From Chloroflexota bacterium (GTDB lineage Bacteria; Chloroflexota; Anaerolineae; UBA1429): a DNA stretch of 19,320 bases. Numbering within the stretch: position 1 is the stretch's first letter; each line of letters opens with the position of its first letter. Location: positions 1 to 19,320 of the forward strand of contig JAAYXX010000018.1 in the NCBI GenBank assembly GCA_012515695.1. The letters are read 5' to 3'. Below are positions 7,892 to 14,603 of the stretch, in pieces. The notes beneath the pieces are model-generated. The model saw nothing but the letters and a program-made list of their open reading frames with translations. It searched no databases and was not told the DNA's origin. Both the position numbers and the translations under genes were made by a program.

Positions 7892-8866
7892 TTACCCCAA
7901 TACCAGGATCAGGCCGAGCATCCCCGCTACGGCGGCTACCAGCCAGAACCGCAGGGTGATTCGCACTTCGGGCCAGCCAAGCTGCTCAAAATGGTGATGC
8001 AGCGGGGCCATGCGGAACAACCGCCGCCCCTCGCCGTACTTGCGGCGGGTGTATTTGAACCAGCCCACCTGCAACATGACCGACAGCGACACGGCCACGA
8101 ATATGATCCCGACGATCGGCAGCAAGAGCCAGTGCCCGGAAAGCACGGCAATCGCCGCCAGCCCCGCCCCCAACGCCTGAGAGCCAGTATCGCCCATAAA
8201 GATGCGCGCCGGGTGTACGTTGAACCAGAGGAACGCCGCCACCGCGCCCACCATCACAAAAGCGAACAGGGACAGGTCCATCTGCCCGGCCACGTAAGCG
8301 ATCACACCGTATGTCGCACACGCAATGGCTACGGTGCCTCCGGCCAGCCCGTCTAGCCCGTCGGTGAGGTTCACCGCGTTGGAGAACGCCACCAGCAGCA
8401 CCGCCGTTACGGGAACGAACCACCACCCCATTTCCACGACCACATTGGTGAGGGGAATCGCCATCGGGTGCGCGTCGTGCGTCAGGAACATGCCCAGCGC
8501 CAGCGCCGCGCCCAGCCCCCACTGCCACGGGAATTTGCTGCGCGCCAGCCAGCCAACGCCCTGGGTATCCTTCAAACCCTTCAAGTCGTCAAAAGCTCCC
8601 AGCAGGCCATAGCTCACCATCGCCAGCCAGGGCCACAGCATGCCCGTATACCCCAACAGCCCCAGCACCAGGGTCATCGCGGTGACGCCCACCAGGATAT
8701 ACAGGCCGCCCATCGTGGCCGTGCCCGCCTTGACCTGATGAGACGCGGGGCCATCTACCCGAATATGCTTGCCGATGCCATTGGCCAGCAGCGTGCGAAT
8801 CGTCCAGTTGCCCAACGGCAACATCAACAGGAACAAGACTCCCCCAGCGATCAATGGCGCGATCAT
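7892..8866 (-). CDS. mraY: Phospho-N-acetylmuramoyl-pentapeptide transferase
   Basis: MraY is the integral membrane enzyme that transfers phospho-MurNAc-pentapeptide from UDP to undecaprenyl phosphate, giving lipid I. The 324-aa protein has about ten hydrophobic helices. Active-site motifs are all visible: the DD pair in AFDDLKGL (D93, D94), NAVNLTDGLDGLAGG (about 163-177), FMGDTGS (D226) and the histidine loop APLHHHFEQLGW (about 287-298). The early VDGPASHQVKAGTATMGG segment is also family-typical. The ATG at 8866 overlaps the murF stop as ATGA and has AGGAG 8 nt upstream. Length is slightly below the 360-aa proteobacterial form, which is usual outside Proteobacteria. Confidence 0.97.
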   Translation of the reverse strand: MIAPLIAGGVLFLLMLPLGNWTIRTLLANGIGKHIRVDGPASHQVKAGTATMGGLYILVGVTAMTLVLGLLGYTGMLWPWLAMVSYGLLGAFDDLKGLKDTQGVGWLARSKFPWQWGLGAALALGMFLTHDAHPMAIPLTNVVVEMGWWFVPVTAVLLVAFSNAVNLTDGLDGLAGGTVAIACATYGVIAYVAGQMDLSLFAFVMVGAVAAFLWFNVHPARIFMGDTGSQALGAGLAAIAVLSGHWLLLPIVGIIFVAVSLSVMLQVGWFKYTRRKYGEGRRLFRMAPLHHHFEQLGWPEVRITLRFWLVAAVAGMLGLILVLG

Positions 8867-10323
8867 GCGGTACGCTCCTCGAAAGCCGCCACAATGGCTT
8901 CCATCCCCATGCTACGCGACCCCTTGACCAGCACCGTGTCCCCCGGCTGGACGCACTCGCGCAAAATCTGGATGGCGCTGGCGTTGTCGTCCACCGCCCA
9001 TATGGCGTCGGCTGACAGTCCGTTGCGAGCCGCGTGACGCGCCGCGTCTGCAATCATCCTGGCCCTGGTGCCAACGGCGATCAGCCCATCCACCACCTCG
9101 GCGCAACGCTCGCCCACCAGCCGGTGGCCCTGCTCCTCGTACGTGCCCAATTCCAACATATCCCCCAGCACAGCCAGCCGCCTGCCCGGCGCTTCGGCCA
9201 GCACGCCCAAAGCCGCCAGCACCGACGCAGGGCTGGCGTTATAGGTGTCGTCCAGCAGGGTTACGCCGCCCAGCCCCGCGCGCGGAACCAGTCGCGTGCC
9301 GTATCCCTGCGCCAGCAGCCCAGCCTGGATTTCCTCCCACGTCAGGCCCGCCATCAAGCCGACGGCAATGGCCGGTAGGGCCGCCATTACCGTATGGCTG
9401 CCCAGCGTCGCCAGTTGCGCCGGATAGCTGCCGCCGCGCAATCTCAGGGCGGGCATCTCGCGGACGTGAACGGTGAAATGCGTTCCCTCCAGCCCGCGCG
9501 TCACAATCGCGTCCGCCCACACGTCGTTCTGAGAGTCCAGCCCAAAGGTTACAACGCTGGCCCTGGTGCGCGCGCGCATCCCCCTGACCAGCGGATCATC
9601 GCCATTCAGCACGGCCACGCCGTCTTCCGGCAACGCCTCCACCAACTCGGCCTTGGCGTCTGCAACCCGCTCGACGGTCCCCAGCCGCTCCAAATGCACC
9701 GGCCCCACGTTGGTCACAACGCCGATCTGGGGCAAGGCCAGCGCGCACAGCGCCCGAATCTCGCCGAGGGTATACATCCCCATTTCCAGCACGGCGTACT
9801 CGTGGTTTTCAAGCTGCATCAACGTCAGGGGCAAGCCGATTTCGTTGTTAAAGTTGCCAGCGTTTTTCAGCGTGCGATAGTGCTGCGCCAGGACAAAGGC
9901 GATGGCCTCCTTGGTGGTCGTCTTGCCCACGCTGCCCGTCACGCCCAACACCCGCAGATCGGGCCGGGCCAGCCGACGGCCACGCGCCACCAGTTGCAGC
10001 GCCCGCAGCGCGTCGGGAACCACCACCATCACGGGCGGCTCAACAGACGCGGGGGCGCCTGGCTGCACCGTGTCAATCACTGCCGCCGCCGCCGTGGGGC
10101 GCTCTACCAGCGCCACCGTAGCCCCCGCCTGGAACGCGGCCCCCACATAGTCGTGCCCATCGCTGCGCTCGCCGCGCAGGGCCACAAAGAGCGAGCCACA
10201 GCCCGCCTGCCGGGAATCTATGCAGACGTTGCATATCGGTATATCTTGCGCGCCTTCTACCCGCAGAGAGGGCGCCAGTTCGGCCAACAACTCGGCCAGA
10301 TTCAACGATGGCATGGTTCTCAC
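8863..10323 (-). CDS. murF: UDP-N-acetylmuramoyl-tripeptide--D-alanyl-D-alanine ligase
   Basis: MurF completes the cytoplasmic precursor by adding D-Ala-D-Ala (the product of Ddl) to the UDP-MurNAc-tripeptide. The protein shows VCIDSRQAGCGSLFVAL and GERSDGHDYV in the N-terminal domain, the P-loop GVTGSVGKTTTKEAI, NNEIGLPLTL, VLEMGMYTLGEI, TNVGPVHLERLG and, in the C-terminal domain, LLDDTYNASPASVLAAL. DDTYNA.P is a MurF signature and separates it from MurE. The start is uncertain. GTG 10323 has GGAG 5 nt upstream inside the ftsI stop region, while ATG 10314 (three codons later) lacks a well-placed site. An in-frame start at 10422 would lie inside ftsI and is unlikely. murF directly follows ftsI, where murE usually stands, but the motifs do not support a MurE identity. 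Confidence 0.95.
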   Translation of the reverse strand: MRTMPSLNLAELLAELAPSLRVEGAQDIPICNVCIDSRQAGCGSLFVALRGERSDGHDYVGAAFQAGATVALVERPTAAAAVIDTVQPGAPASVEPPVMVVVPDALRALQLVARGRRLARPDLRVLGVTGSVGKTTTKEAIAFVLAQHYRTLKNAGNFNNEIGLPLTLMQLENHEYAVLEMGMYTLGEIRALCALALPQIGVVTNVGPVHLERLGTVERVADAKAELVEALPEDGVAVLNGDDPLVRGMRARTRASVVTFGLDSQNDVWADAIVTRGLEGTHFTVHVREMPALRLRGGSYPAQLATLGSHTVMAALPAIAVGLMAGLTWEEIQAGLLAQGYGTRLVPRAGLGGVTLLDDTYNASPASVLAALGVLAEAPGRRLAVLGDMLELGTYEEQGHRLVGERCAEVVDGLIAVGTRARMIADAARHAARNGLSADAIWAVDDNASAIQILRECVQPGDTVLVKGSRSMGMEAIVAAFEERTA

Positions 10324-10325
10324 AA

Positions 10326-12083
10326 TCACTCCGCTAGGCCCTGGGTGGGCGGAATACCGTAATAGTCCAACAGGAACTCGGCCATCCGGGCGAACGTGGG
10401 TGCGGCCACGTCCACCCCCCAATAGCCCTCCTGCGGCTTTTCATATTTCACCAGAATGACAAAGCGCGGGTCGGGCACAGGGCCAAACCCCACAAACGAG
10501 GCAATCACAAACCTGTTTTTGTATCCCTCCGCGTCGGGGATGCCAGCCGTGCCCGATTTGCCAGCCATGCTATAGCCGGGAACCATCGCCTTCTGCATAC
10601 CCATTTCCACGGCGTCCGCCATCATCTCGGTCATCTGCTGGGCCACTTCGGAAGACAGCACCCGCCGGACGGCTGAAGGCTCCCGGACCTCGACGGAACC
10701 CTCCTGGCGAACCTCTGACACGACATAGGGTCGCATCAATACGCCGTCGTTGGCGATGGCCGCGTACGCCATCGTAATCTGCAACGGCGTCACGGCGATA
10801 CCCTGCCCATACGAGTTGGTGCCCAGGTCGGACATATGCCAGTTCAAGTCGGTGGGCACGCGCATGATCCCCTTTTGCTCCAGCGCCAGGTCAATCCGCG
10901 TCACATCGCCGATGCCAAAGCGCCGCATGGCCTCGTAAAAGCGCGTAGCGCCCAACAGCGACGCCACATGCGCCGCCCCCACGTTTCGCGAGTAGGCCAA
11001 CAACTCGGTCATCGTCGTCTGCCCGTGCGCTCGCTTGTCCGAATTCTGAATCTTTTGGTTGCCCACGATGATCTCGCCGCGATCATCATACGTATCCGTG
11101 GGCAGAATAACCCGCTCTTGCAGGGCCGCCGCCAGAGTGAACACCTTGAAGGTAGACCCCGGCTCATACAGCGAGGTAATGGCCTGATTGATATAGCTTT
11201 CCTGGCTCTCGGCCTCGCCGTAGGTGTTTGGGTTGTAGGTGGGCTGGTTCGCTACCGCCAGCAGGCCGCCGGTGCGCGGGTCCACCACGACCATAGTCGC
11301 CGCAGCCGCCCCGTTCTCCGCGACGCCTTCGCGCAAAATCTGCTCGGCCATGTACTGCACATTGCGGTCAATGGTCAGCACCAGGTCGGCCCCATCGCGT
11401 GCGGGCTGATATCCGCCCAGGCTCGCCAGGATTTGCTCGCCCCACGAATCGCTAATGCCTCGCCACGTGCCCTCTACACCCCGCAGCAGTCGGTCATAGT
11501 ACTGCTCCAGCCCATAGTGAGCCTGGCCCTCCAGGTTCATAAAGCCCAGCACGTGGGCCGCCAGTTCGCCGTCAGGGTAGACGCGGCCAAAAGTGGGTTC
11601 CAACCGAAAGGCGTCCATGTTCAGCGACCCATCCCGCTCCAGGGCCTCTATTTGCTGGCCGATGGTAGCAGGCAGGTTTCTGCCCAACAGGACATACTCT
11701 ACGCCCTCTTTGGACAGCGCCTCGGCCATCTCGGCCTCCGACTTGTTCAGCAGGGTCGCCAGAATAGGAATCAACTCCTGGCGGTCGCTGTCGTCCAATA
11801 AGCGGGGCGAAACACCCAGGGTATAGTAAACTGTCGAAGCGGCCAGATATTGCCCGTTCGCGTCGAGGATATTGCCACGTGCTGGCGCGATGATGTTCGC
11901 CGTCTCGCTACCCGTGGGGACCAGAGTGCCGATCTCTGGATGGGGGACCACCTGCCACCAGACGATGCGCCCAAGCAAAACGAGGCCGACTGTCGTCAAG
12001 ACGACCGCCAGCCACGCAATTCTGCGCTGGTATCCCGTTTGCTGCGCATCTACTGCCCTCAGGCCGTTCATCTGCGCCCCCAT
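10326..12083 (-). CDS. ftsI: Class B penicillin-binding protein / peptidoglycan D,D-transpeptidase FtsI
   Basis: This is the septal transpeptidase (PBP3 type) that cross-links nascent murein and pairs with FtsW. The 585-aa protein has one N-terminal membrane anchor (about residues 22-40). A PBP dimerisation domain follows, with APARGNILDANGQYLA near 66-81 and RVYPDGELAAHVLGF near 167-181. The transpeptidase domain has all three penicilloyl-serine motifs: S310-TFK, S365-RN and K509-SGT. No PASTA repeats are present at the C terminus. The ATG at 12083 lacks a clear Shine-Dalgarno; ATG 12071, four codons later, has a G-run 5 nt upstream and is an alternative. The 66 nt separating it from the ftsL-like gene contain part of a long imperfect stem-loop. 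FtsI is preferred over an elongation PBP2 on operon position. Confidence 0.94.
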   Translation of the reverse strand: MGAQMNGLRAVDAQQTGYQRRIAWLAVVLTTVGLVLLGRIVWWQVVPHPEIGTLVPTGSETANIIAPARGNILDANGQYLAASTVYYTLGVSPRLLDDSDRQELIPILATLLNKSEAEMAEALSKEGVEYVLLGRNLPATIGQQIEALERDGSLNMDAFRLEPTFGRVYPDGELAAHVLGFMNLEGQAHYGLEQYYDRLLRGVEGTWRGISDSWGEQILASLGGYQPARDGADLVLTIDRNVQYMAEQILREGVAENGAAAATMVVVDPRTGGLLAVANQPTYNPNTYGEAESQESYINQAITSLYEPGSTFKVFTLAAALQERVILPTDTYDDRGEIIVGNQKIQNSDKRAHGQTTMTELLAYSRNVGAAHVASLLGATRFYEAMRRFGIGDVTRIDLALEQKGIMRVPTDLNWHMSDLGTNSYGQGIAVTPLQITMAYAAIANDGVLMRPYVVSEVRQEGSVEVREPSAVRRVLSSEVAQQMTEMMADAVEMGMQKAMVPGYSMAGKSGTAGIPDAEGYKNRFVIASFVGFGPVPDPRFVILVKYEKPQEGYWGVDVAAPTFARMAEFLLDYYGIPPTQGLAE

Positions 12084-12138
12084 GTCCAGCCACGAAACTT
12101 GATGTTCGTTCGTCGTTCAGCCCGAAAACGACGCGATG

Positions 12139-12178
12139 CCCCGGCCAGGCTACCAGGTGGTAGTATAGCCCGGCGGGG
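12139..12178 (-). other. Imperfect stem-loop spanning the ftsL-like stop codon
   Basis: On the minus strand the last bases of the ftsL-like gene and the first of the gap can fold into one long hairpin. CCCCG pairs with CGGGG, followed by CC/GG, then GGGC/GCCT (one G-U pair), and at the tip TACCA pairs with TGGTA. There is a 1-nt bulge and a 5-nt bulge. The ftsL-like TAG lies in the upper stem. No U-run follows. It may tune expression between ftsL and ftsI, but in GC-rich DNA some such pairing is expected by chance. Confidence 0.4.
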
Positions 12179-12662
12179 TCTCTAGCCAAAGCTTGACTTG
12201 CGCTATCAAATTCGCAAACACCCCCGGCAAGCGCGTGTCCTCTGCCGGGCGAGTCGGCTCTGCGTCACTCACCGCCGGTTCGCTGCCCGGCGTCGGCTCG
12301 GCCAACGGGGCATAGCCCAACCGCAGCCGCCGTCCCGCGTCCAGGGCGTCCGGGATGCTACATCCCAGTTCGCCGCTGGCCTGCATCACCATGCCCAGGG
12401 AACCGGCTTCGGCCACTTGCCCCTCCAGCACGACGATCTGCCGATGTACCTGCTCCTTCTGTCGCTGCAACTCGCGGATTTCGTGGGCATAACCGGCCAC
12501 CTCGCTGGCCTGAAGCAGGTAGAGCCAGCCCACCAGCCCAATCAACAACACAGCGGCGGCGAAAAACCCCACGCTACGCAGGTTAACCCGCGTCTGCCTG
12601 ACGCGTTTCTGCGCTCGGTTTTGCAAGAGAGGAAAAGGTAGGGCTTCCCGCCGATTCACCAT
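12150..12662 (-). CDS. ftsL: FtsL/DivIC-like septum protein with a long C-terminal tail
   Basis: This 170-aa bitopic protein lies where ftsL stands in dcw operons, between rsmH and ftsI. It has a basic N-terminal cytoplasmic part (RRE, KRVRQTR), one membrane helix (about residues 32-50) and a short coiled-coil-like stretch rich in Glu, Gln and Lys (about 52-88). FtsL and DivIC proteins share this layout with little sequence conservation, and act as extracytoplasmic scaffolds activating FtsW and FtsI. Unusually, it continues for about 80 more residues, mostly Pro/Glu/Ala-rich (AEPTPGSEPAVSDAEP), ending in a hydrophobic VFANLIAQVKLWL segment. The start is ATG 12662, with GAGG 9 nt upstream; a TTG at 12677 overlapping the rsmH stop would add five residues. 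The name rests on position and topology, so it is provisional. Confidence 0.72.
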   Translation of the reverse strand: MVNRREALPFPLLQNRAQKRVRQTRVNLRSVGFFAAAVLLIGLVGWLYLLQASEVAGYAHEIRELQRQKEQVHRQIVVLEGQVAEAGSLGMVMQASGELGCSIPDALDAGRRLRLGYAPLAEPTPGSEPAVSDAEPTRPAEDTRLPGVFANLIAQVKLWLETPPGYTTTW

Positions 12663-12673
12663 GTTTCCGCACC

Positions 12674-13627
12674 TCAAAGACGTTCTGCTATTCTTAAACG
12701 CGCACTGCGGCTGGCCAGGTTCCGGTCAACCTCCTCATCGCTGGGCCGAATAGGTTTCTTGGTCAAACGCCTGAGCGTCGCCCGATGCTCGCAAACGCAC
12801 TGTGGAATGCTTGGCGGGCAGATGCAATCTTGCGATTCGCGCGCCATGAATTGCTTGACGATCCGATCTTCCAGCGAGTGAAACGAGATAACCGCCAGAC
12901 GCCCCCCTGTCGCCAAGAGTTCCAGCGCATCTGGCAATGTCTCGGTCAGCCCCTCCAATTCGCGATTGACGGCAATCCGCAAAGCCTGAAACGTGCGCGT
13001 CGCCGGGTGAATCTTGCCCGCATATCCCACCACGCGGGCCACCAGCGCGGCCAATTCGCCGGTGCTCCGAATGGGGCGGTTGGCGACAATGGCCCGAGCC
13101 ACGCGCCGCGCATGCCGCTCTTCGCCATAGACGTAAATAATCCGGCTCAATTCCTCTTCGGGCCAGGTGTTGACGATCTCTTCCGCCGTCGTGTCTGCAT
13201 CCGGCCCCATGCGCATATCCAGCGGGGCGTTGCTCTGAAAGGAAAATCCCCGCTCCGCCGCCTGCAATTGCAGCGTGGAGACCCCCAAATCAAAAAGTAT
13301 CCCATCCACCTGCTCGAAACCCGTTCGGCGTGCAATGCGCTTCAGGTCGGTATAGTAGCTCTGGACGAACACCACCCGCTCGCCAAAGGGGGCCAACCGT
13401 TGCCGGGCATAGGCCAGCGCCTGGGGGTCGGCGTCAATCGCCAGCAATCGGCCATCGGGCGCAGAGCGCTCCAGCACGCCCGCCGCATGGCCGCCCAGGC
13501 CCACCGTCGCGTCAATGTAGCTGCGGCCTGGGCGAGGGTCGAGCCATTCCATGACTTGAGAATAAAGCACCGGAATGTGCGTATAGACGCCCGGCTGCGC
13601 TGTAGCGCGCTCCAGGTTGCTCATCAT
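12674..13627 (-). CDS. rsmH: 16S rRNA (cytosine(1402)-N(4))-methyltransferase
   Basis: RsmH (MraW) uses S-adenosylmethionine to N4-methylate C1402 in the 16S rRNA decoding site and is the usual second gene of dcw operons. The 317-aa protein starts near HIPVLYSQVMEWLDP. It has the SAM-binding motif DATVGLGGHAAGVLER, then LLAIDADPQALAYA, the signature GILFDLGVSTLQL, GFSFQSNAPLDMRM, RTFQALRIAVNREL and the C-terminal LAVISFHSLEDRIVKQFM. A Cys-rich segment (CICPPSIPQCVCEH), common in the family, follows. The ATG at 13627 shares a base with the mraZ stop (TGATG), so translation is probably re-initiated there. A TTG at 13630 and an ATG at 13624 are alternative starts. Confidence 0.97.
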   Translation of the reverse strand: MMSNLERATAQPGVYTHIPVLYSQVMEWLDPRPGRSYIDATVGLGGHAAGVLERSAPDGRLLAIDADPQALAYARQRLAPFGERVVFVQSYYTDLKRIARRTGFEQVDGILFDLGVSTLQLQAAERGFSFQSNAPLDMRMGPDADTTAEEIVNTWPEEELSRIIYVYGEERHARRVARAIVANRPIRSTGELAALVARVVGYAGKIHPATRTFQALRIAVNRELEGLTETLPDALELLATGGRLAVISFHSLEDRIVKQFMARESQDCICPPSIPQCVCEHRATLRRLTKKPIRPSDEEVDRNLASRSARLRIAERL

Positions 13628-14058
13628 CAAATGCCCATCTTGCTGACATCATCGAGGATGTCGGCGAGGTCGTCCATATCTTGCTCCAGGGTGGCCCGCC
13701 ACCGCTCAGGATTCCAAATCTCGATATACGTGTTGACCCCCACAATGACGGCCTCCTGGTCAATCCCCGCATACTCGCGCAAAAAGGAGGGAAGCAGGAT
13801 GCGCCCCATCTTGTCGGGCGTTACTTCGGCGGCGCTCCCGAAAACCAGGCGACTGTAGGCTCGCGCAGCCCGGCTCGTCTTGGGGAGTTGGGCCACCTTG
13901 CTGGCCAACGCAGACCATTCACCGAGGGGATACAGGAGAATACACGGCTCGTACCCTTTGGTCACCACAAGTCCACCTTCCAGCTCGTCACGGAAACGAG
14001 CCGGAATGGTCAGGCGGCCCTTGGCGTCCATTGCGTGCGAATACTCGCCGGAAAACAT
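13627..14058 (-). CDS. mraZ: Transcriptional regulator MraZ
   Basis: MraZ is a DNA-binding protein of the SpoVT/AbrB fold, assembled as a ring, that represses the dcw operon by binding a series of short direct repeats at its promoter. The 143-aa protein has the expected two tandem half-domains. FSGEYSHAMDAKGRLTIPARFRDEL is the first (about residues 2-26), and the second, about 80-100, contains DKMGRILLPSFLREYAG. The DxKGR and DxxGR motifs are the DNA-contact signatures. ATG 14058 is chosen because MraZ proteins begin M-F-x-G-E-Y and it has AGGAG 8 nt upstream; a GTG at 14061 is adjacent. It is the first gene of the operon, preceded by a leader of about 250 nt, a strong promoter and four candidate MraZ boxes, which supports autorepression. 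Confidence 0.97.
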   Translation of the reverse strand: MFSGEYSHAMDAKGRLTIPARFRDELEGGLVVTKGYEPCILLYPLGEWSALASKVAQLPKTSRAARAYSRLVFGSAAEVTPDKMGRILLPSFLREYAGIDQEAVIVGVNTYIEIWNPERWRATLEQDMDDLADILDDVSKMGI

Positions 14059-14310
14059 CACGTGATCTCCTGAGCGTAGCCTACCCGAAGGTGGCAGCCA
14101 AGTGGTGCAGCGTAATGAGGGATGAGCAACGACCGCTAGTGCAGTGGGTTCGGCTAGATTCGGGACATGGTAACGAATTGGCGATCAGTAGGCCCACGGG
14201 GGGAGCGAACAGCTTGCCACCTGTCTGTGAGGCCTGAGAACGCTGGCAAGCCCTGTGACTATGTGATTCGGGGCGGGCTTACCACTTTCTACCACTCTTA
14301 CCCACCAACT
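14059..14310 (-). other. Long 5' leader of the dcw operon
   Basis: About 250 nt lie between the predicted transcription start (near 14310) and the mraZ start, with no convincing gene. Two competing pairings are visible on the minus strand. AAGCCC (14275-14280) can pair with GGGCTT (14248-14253). Alternatively, the overlapping GCTTGCCA (14244-14251) can pair with TGGCAAGC (14212-14219), a perfect 8-bp stem. A small attenuator-like structure is possible, but no T-tract or leader peptide with a ribosome site is seen. No known riboswitch class is recognised. Confidence 0.4.
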
Positions 14311-14315
14311 ACCAC
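14281..14315 (-). promoter_or_regulatory. Candidate MraZ operator: four GTGG(T/G) boxes at 10-nt spacing
   Basis: Read on the minus strand, GTGGT occurs at 14311-14315, GTGGG at 14301-14305, GTGGT at 14291-14295 and GTGGT at 14281-14285, each start exactly 10 nt from the next. MraZ is known to bind short G-rich direct repeats separated by 5-nt spacers, so that successive boxes fall on one DNA face. The array begins at the predicted transcription start and reaches to about +30, a good place to block initiation or clearance. A fifth GTGGT (14324-14328) lies inside the promoter spacer, 13 nt from its neighbour and so out of phase. mraZ itself is the first gene downstream. Confidence 0.85.
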
Positions 14316-14316
14316 G

Positions 14317-14345
14317 ATTATACACCACAAATAGCCGTTTGCCAA
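14317..14345 (-). promoter_or_regulatory. Strong housekeeping-sigma promoter of the dcw operon
   Basis: On the minus strand the -35 element TTGGCA (14340-14345, five of six consensus bases) is separated by 17 nt from a perfect -10 element TATAAT (14317-14322). Transcription should start near 14310, so the MraZ boxes overlap the start site. This is the best promoter-like sequence upstream of the mraZ-to-ddl gene run. Confidence 0.85.
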
Positions 14346-14466
14346 GAACCTTTTTGGTAAATATTCTCAAAGTTTTGTAACCTTATGCCAGACTACTATG
14401 GGTAGCTACGCGCTCTTGCAATCTGCCCATATCTAGTGCTTGTGTGAACAGATTACCATGAAATTG

Positions 14467-14505
14467 GTGCAATTCCGTAAAGAACGCGTGTAATTCCGGA
14501 TTATA
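14467..14505 (-). promoter_or_regulatory. 11-bp direct repeat pair beside a TATAAT hexamer
   Basis: GTGCAATTCCG (14467-14477) and GTGTAATTCCG (14488-14498) match at 10 of 11 positions and are 21 bp apart, which is two helical turns. A TATAAT hexamer on the minus strand (14500-14505) lies directly upstream of the repeats, but no good -35 element is found 16-18 nt before it. The repeats could be a site for an unidentified regulator acting on a weak second promoter for the dcw operon. That is inference. Confidence 0.35.
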
Positions 14506-14548
14506 TACAAGATTTCGCTCAGGTAGGGGAATCAAACCAGCGCGGGAG

Positions 14549-14603
14549 CCTGATTTCGGCTCGTTCCGGTAAGGCCATCCCCTTACCCCCCTGCCGAATC
14601 AGG
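14549..14603 (-). terminator. Nested stem-loop overlapping the end of the TIM-barrel gene
   Basis: An outer stem pairs CCTGATTTCGGC (14549-14560) with GCCGAATCAGG (14593-14603), 11 bp with one bulged T. Inside it a perfect 7-bp hairpin pairs GGTAAGG (14568-14574) with CCTTACC (14581-14587). A short GAGCC/GGCTC hairpin (14546-14550 and 14558-14562) is an alternative fold. The structure sits exactly at the stop codon of the minus-strand operon and is followed by only a brief T-run, so it may be a weak or factor-dependent terminator or a 3' stability element. Confidence 0.5.

Noticed and set aside
9394..10362. Long plus-strand frames opposite murF, ftsI, rsmH and obg
   Set aside because: All are antisense to genes with clear family motifs and show Arg/His/Gln-rich composition without any domain.
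14185..14370. 61-codon minus-strand open frame upstream of mraZ
   Set aside because: It runs through the -35, -10 and operator sequences of the dcw promoter, so its start would lie upstream of the transcript start.
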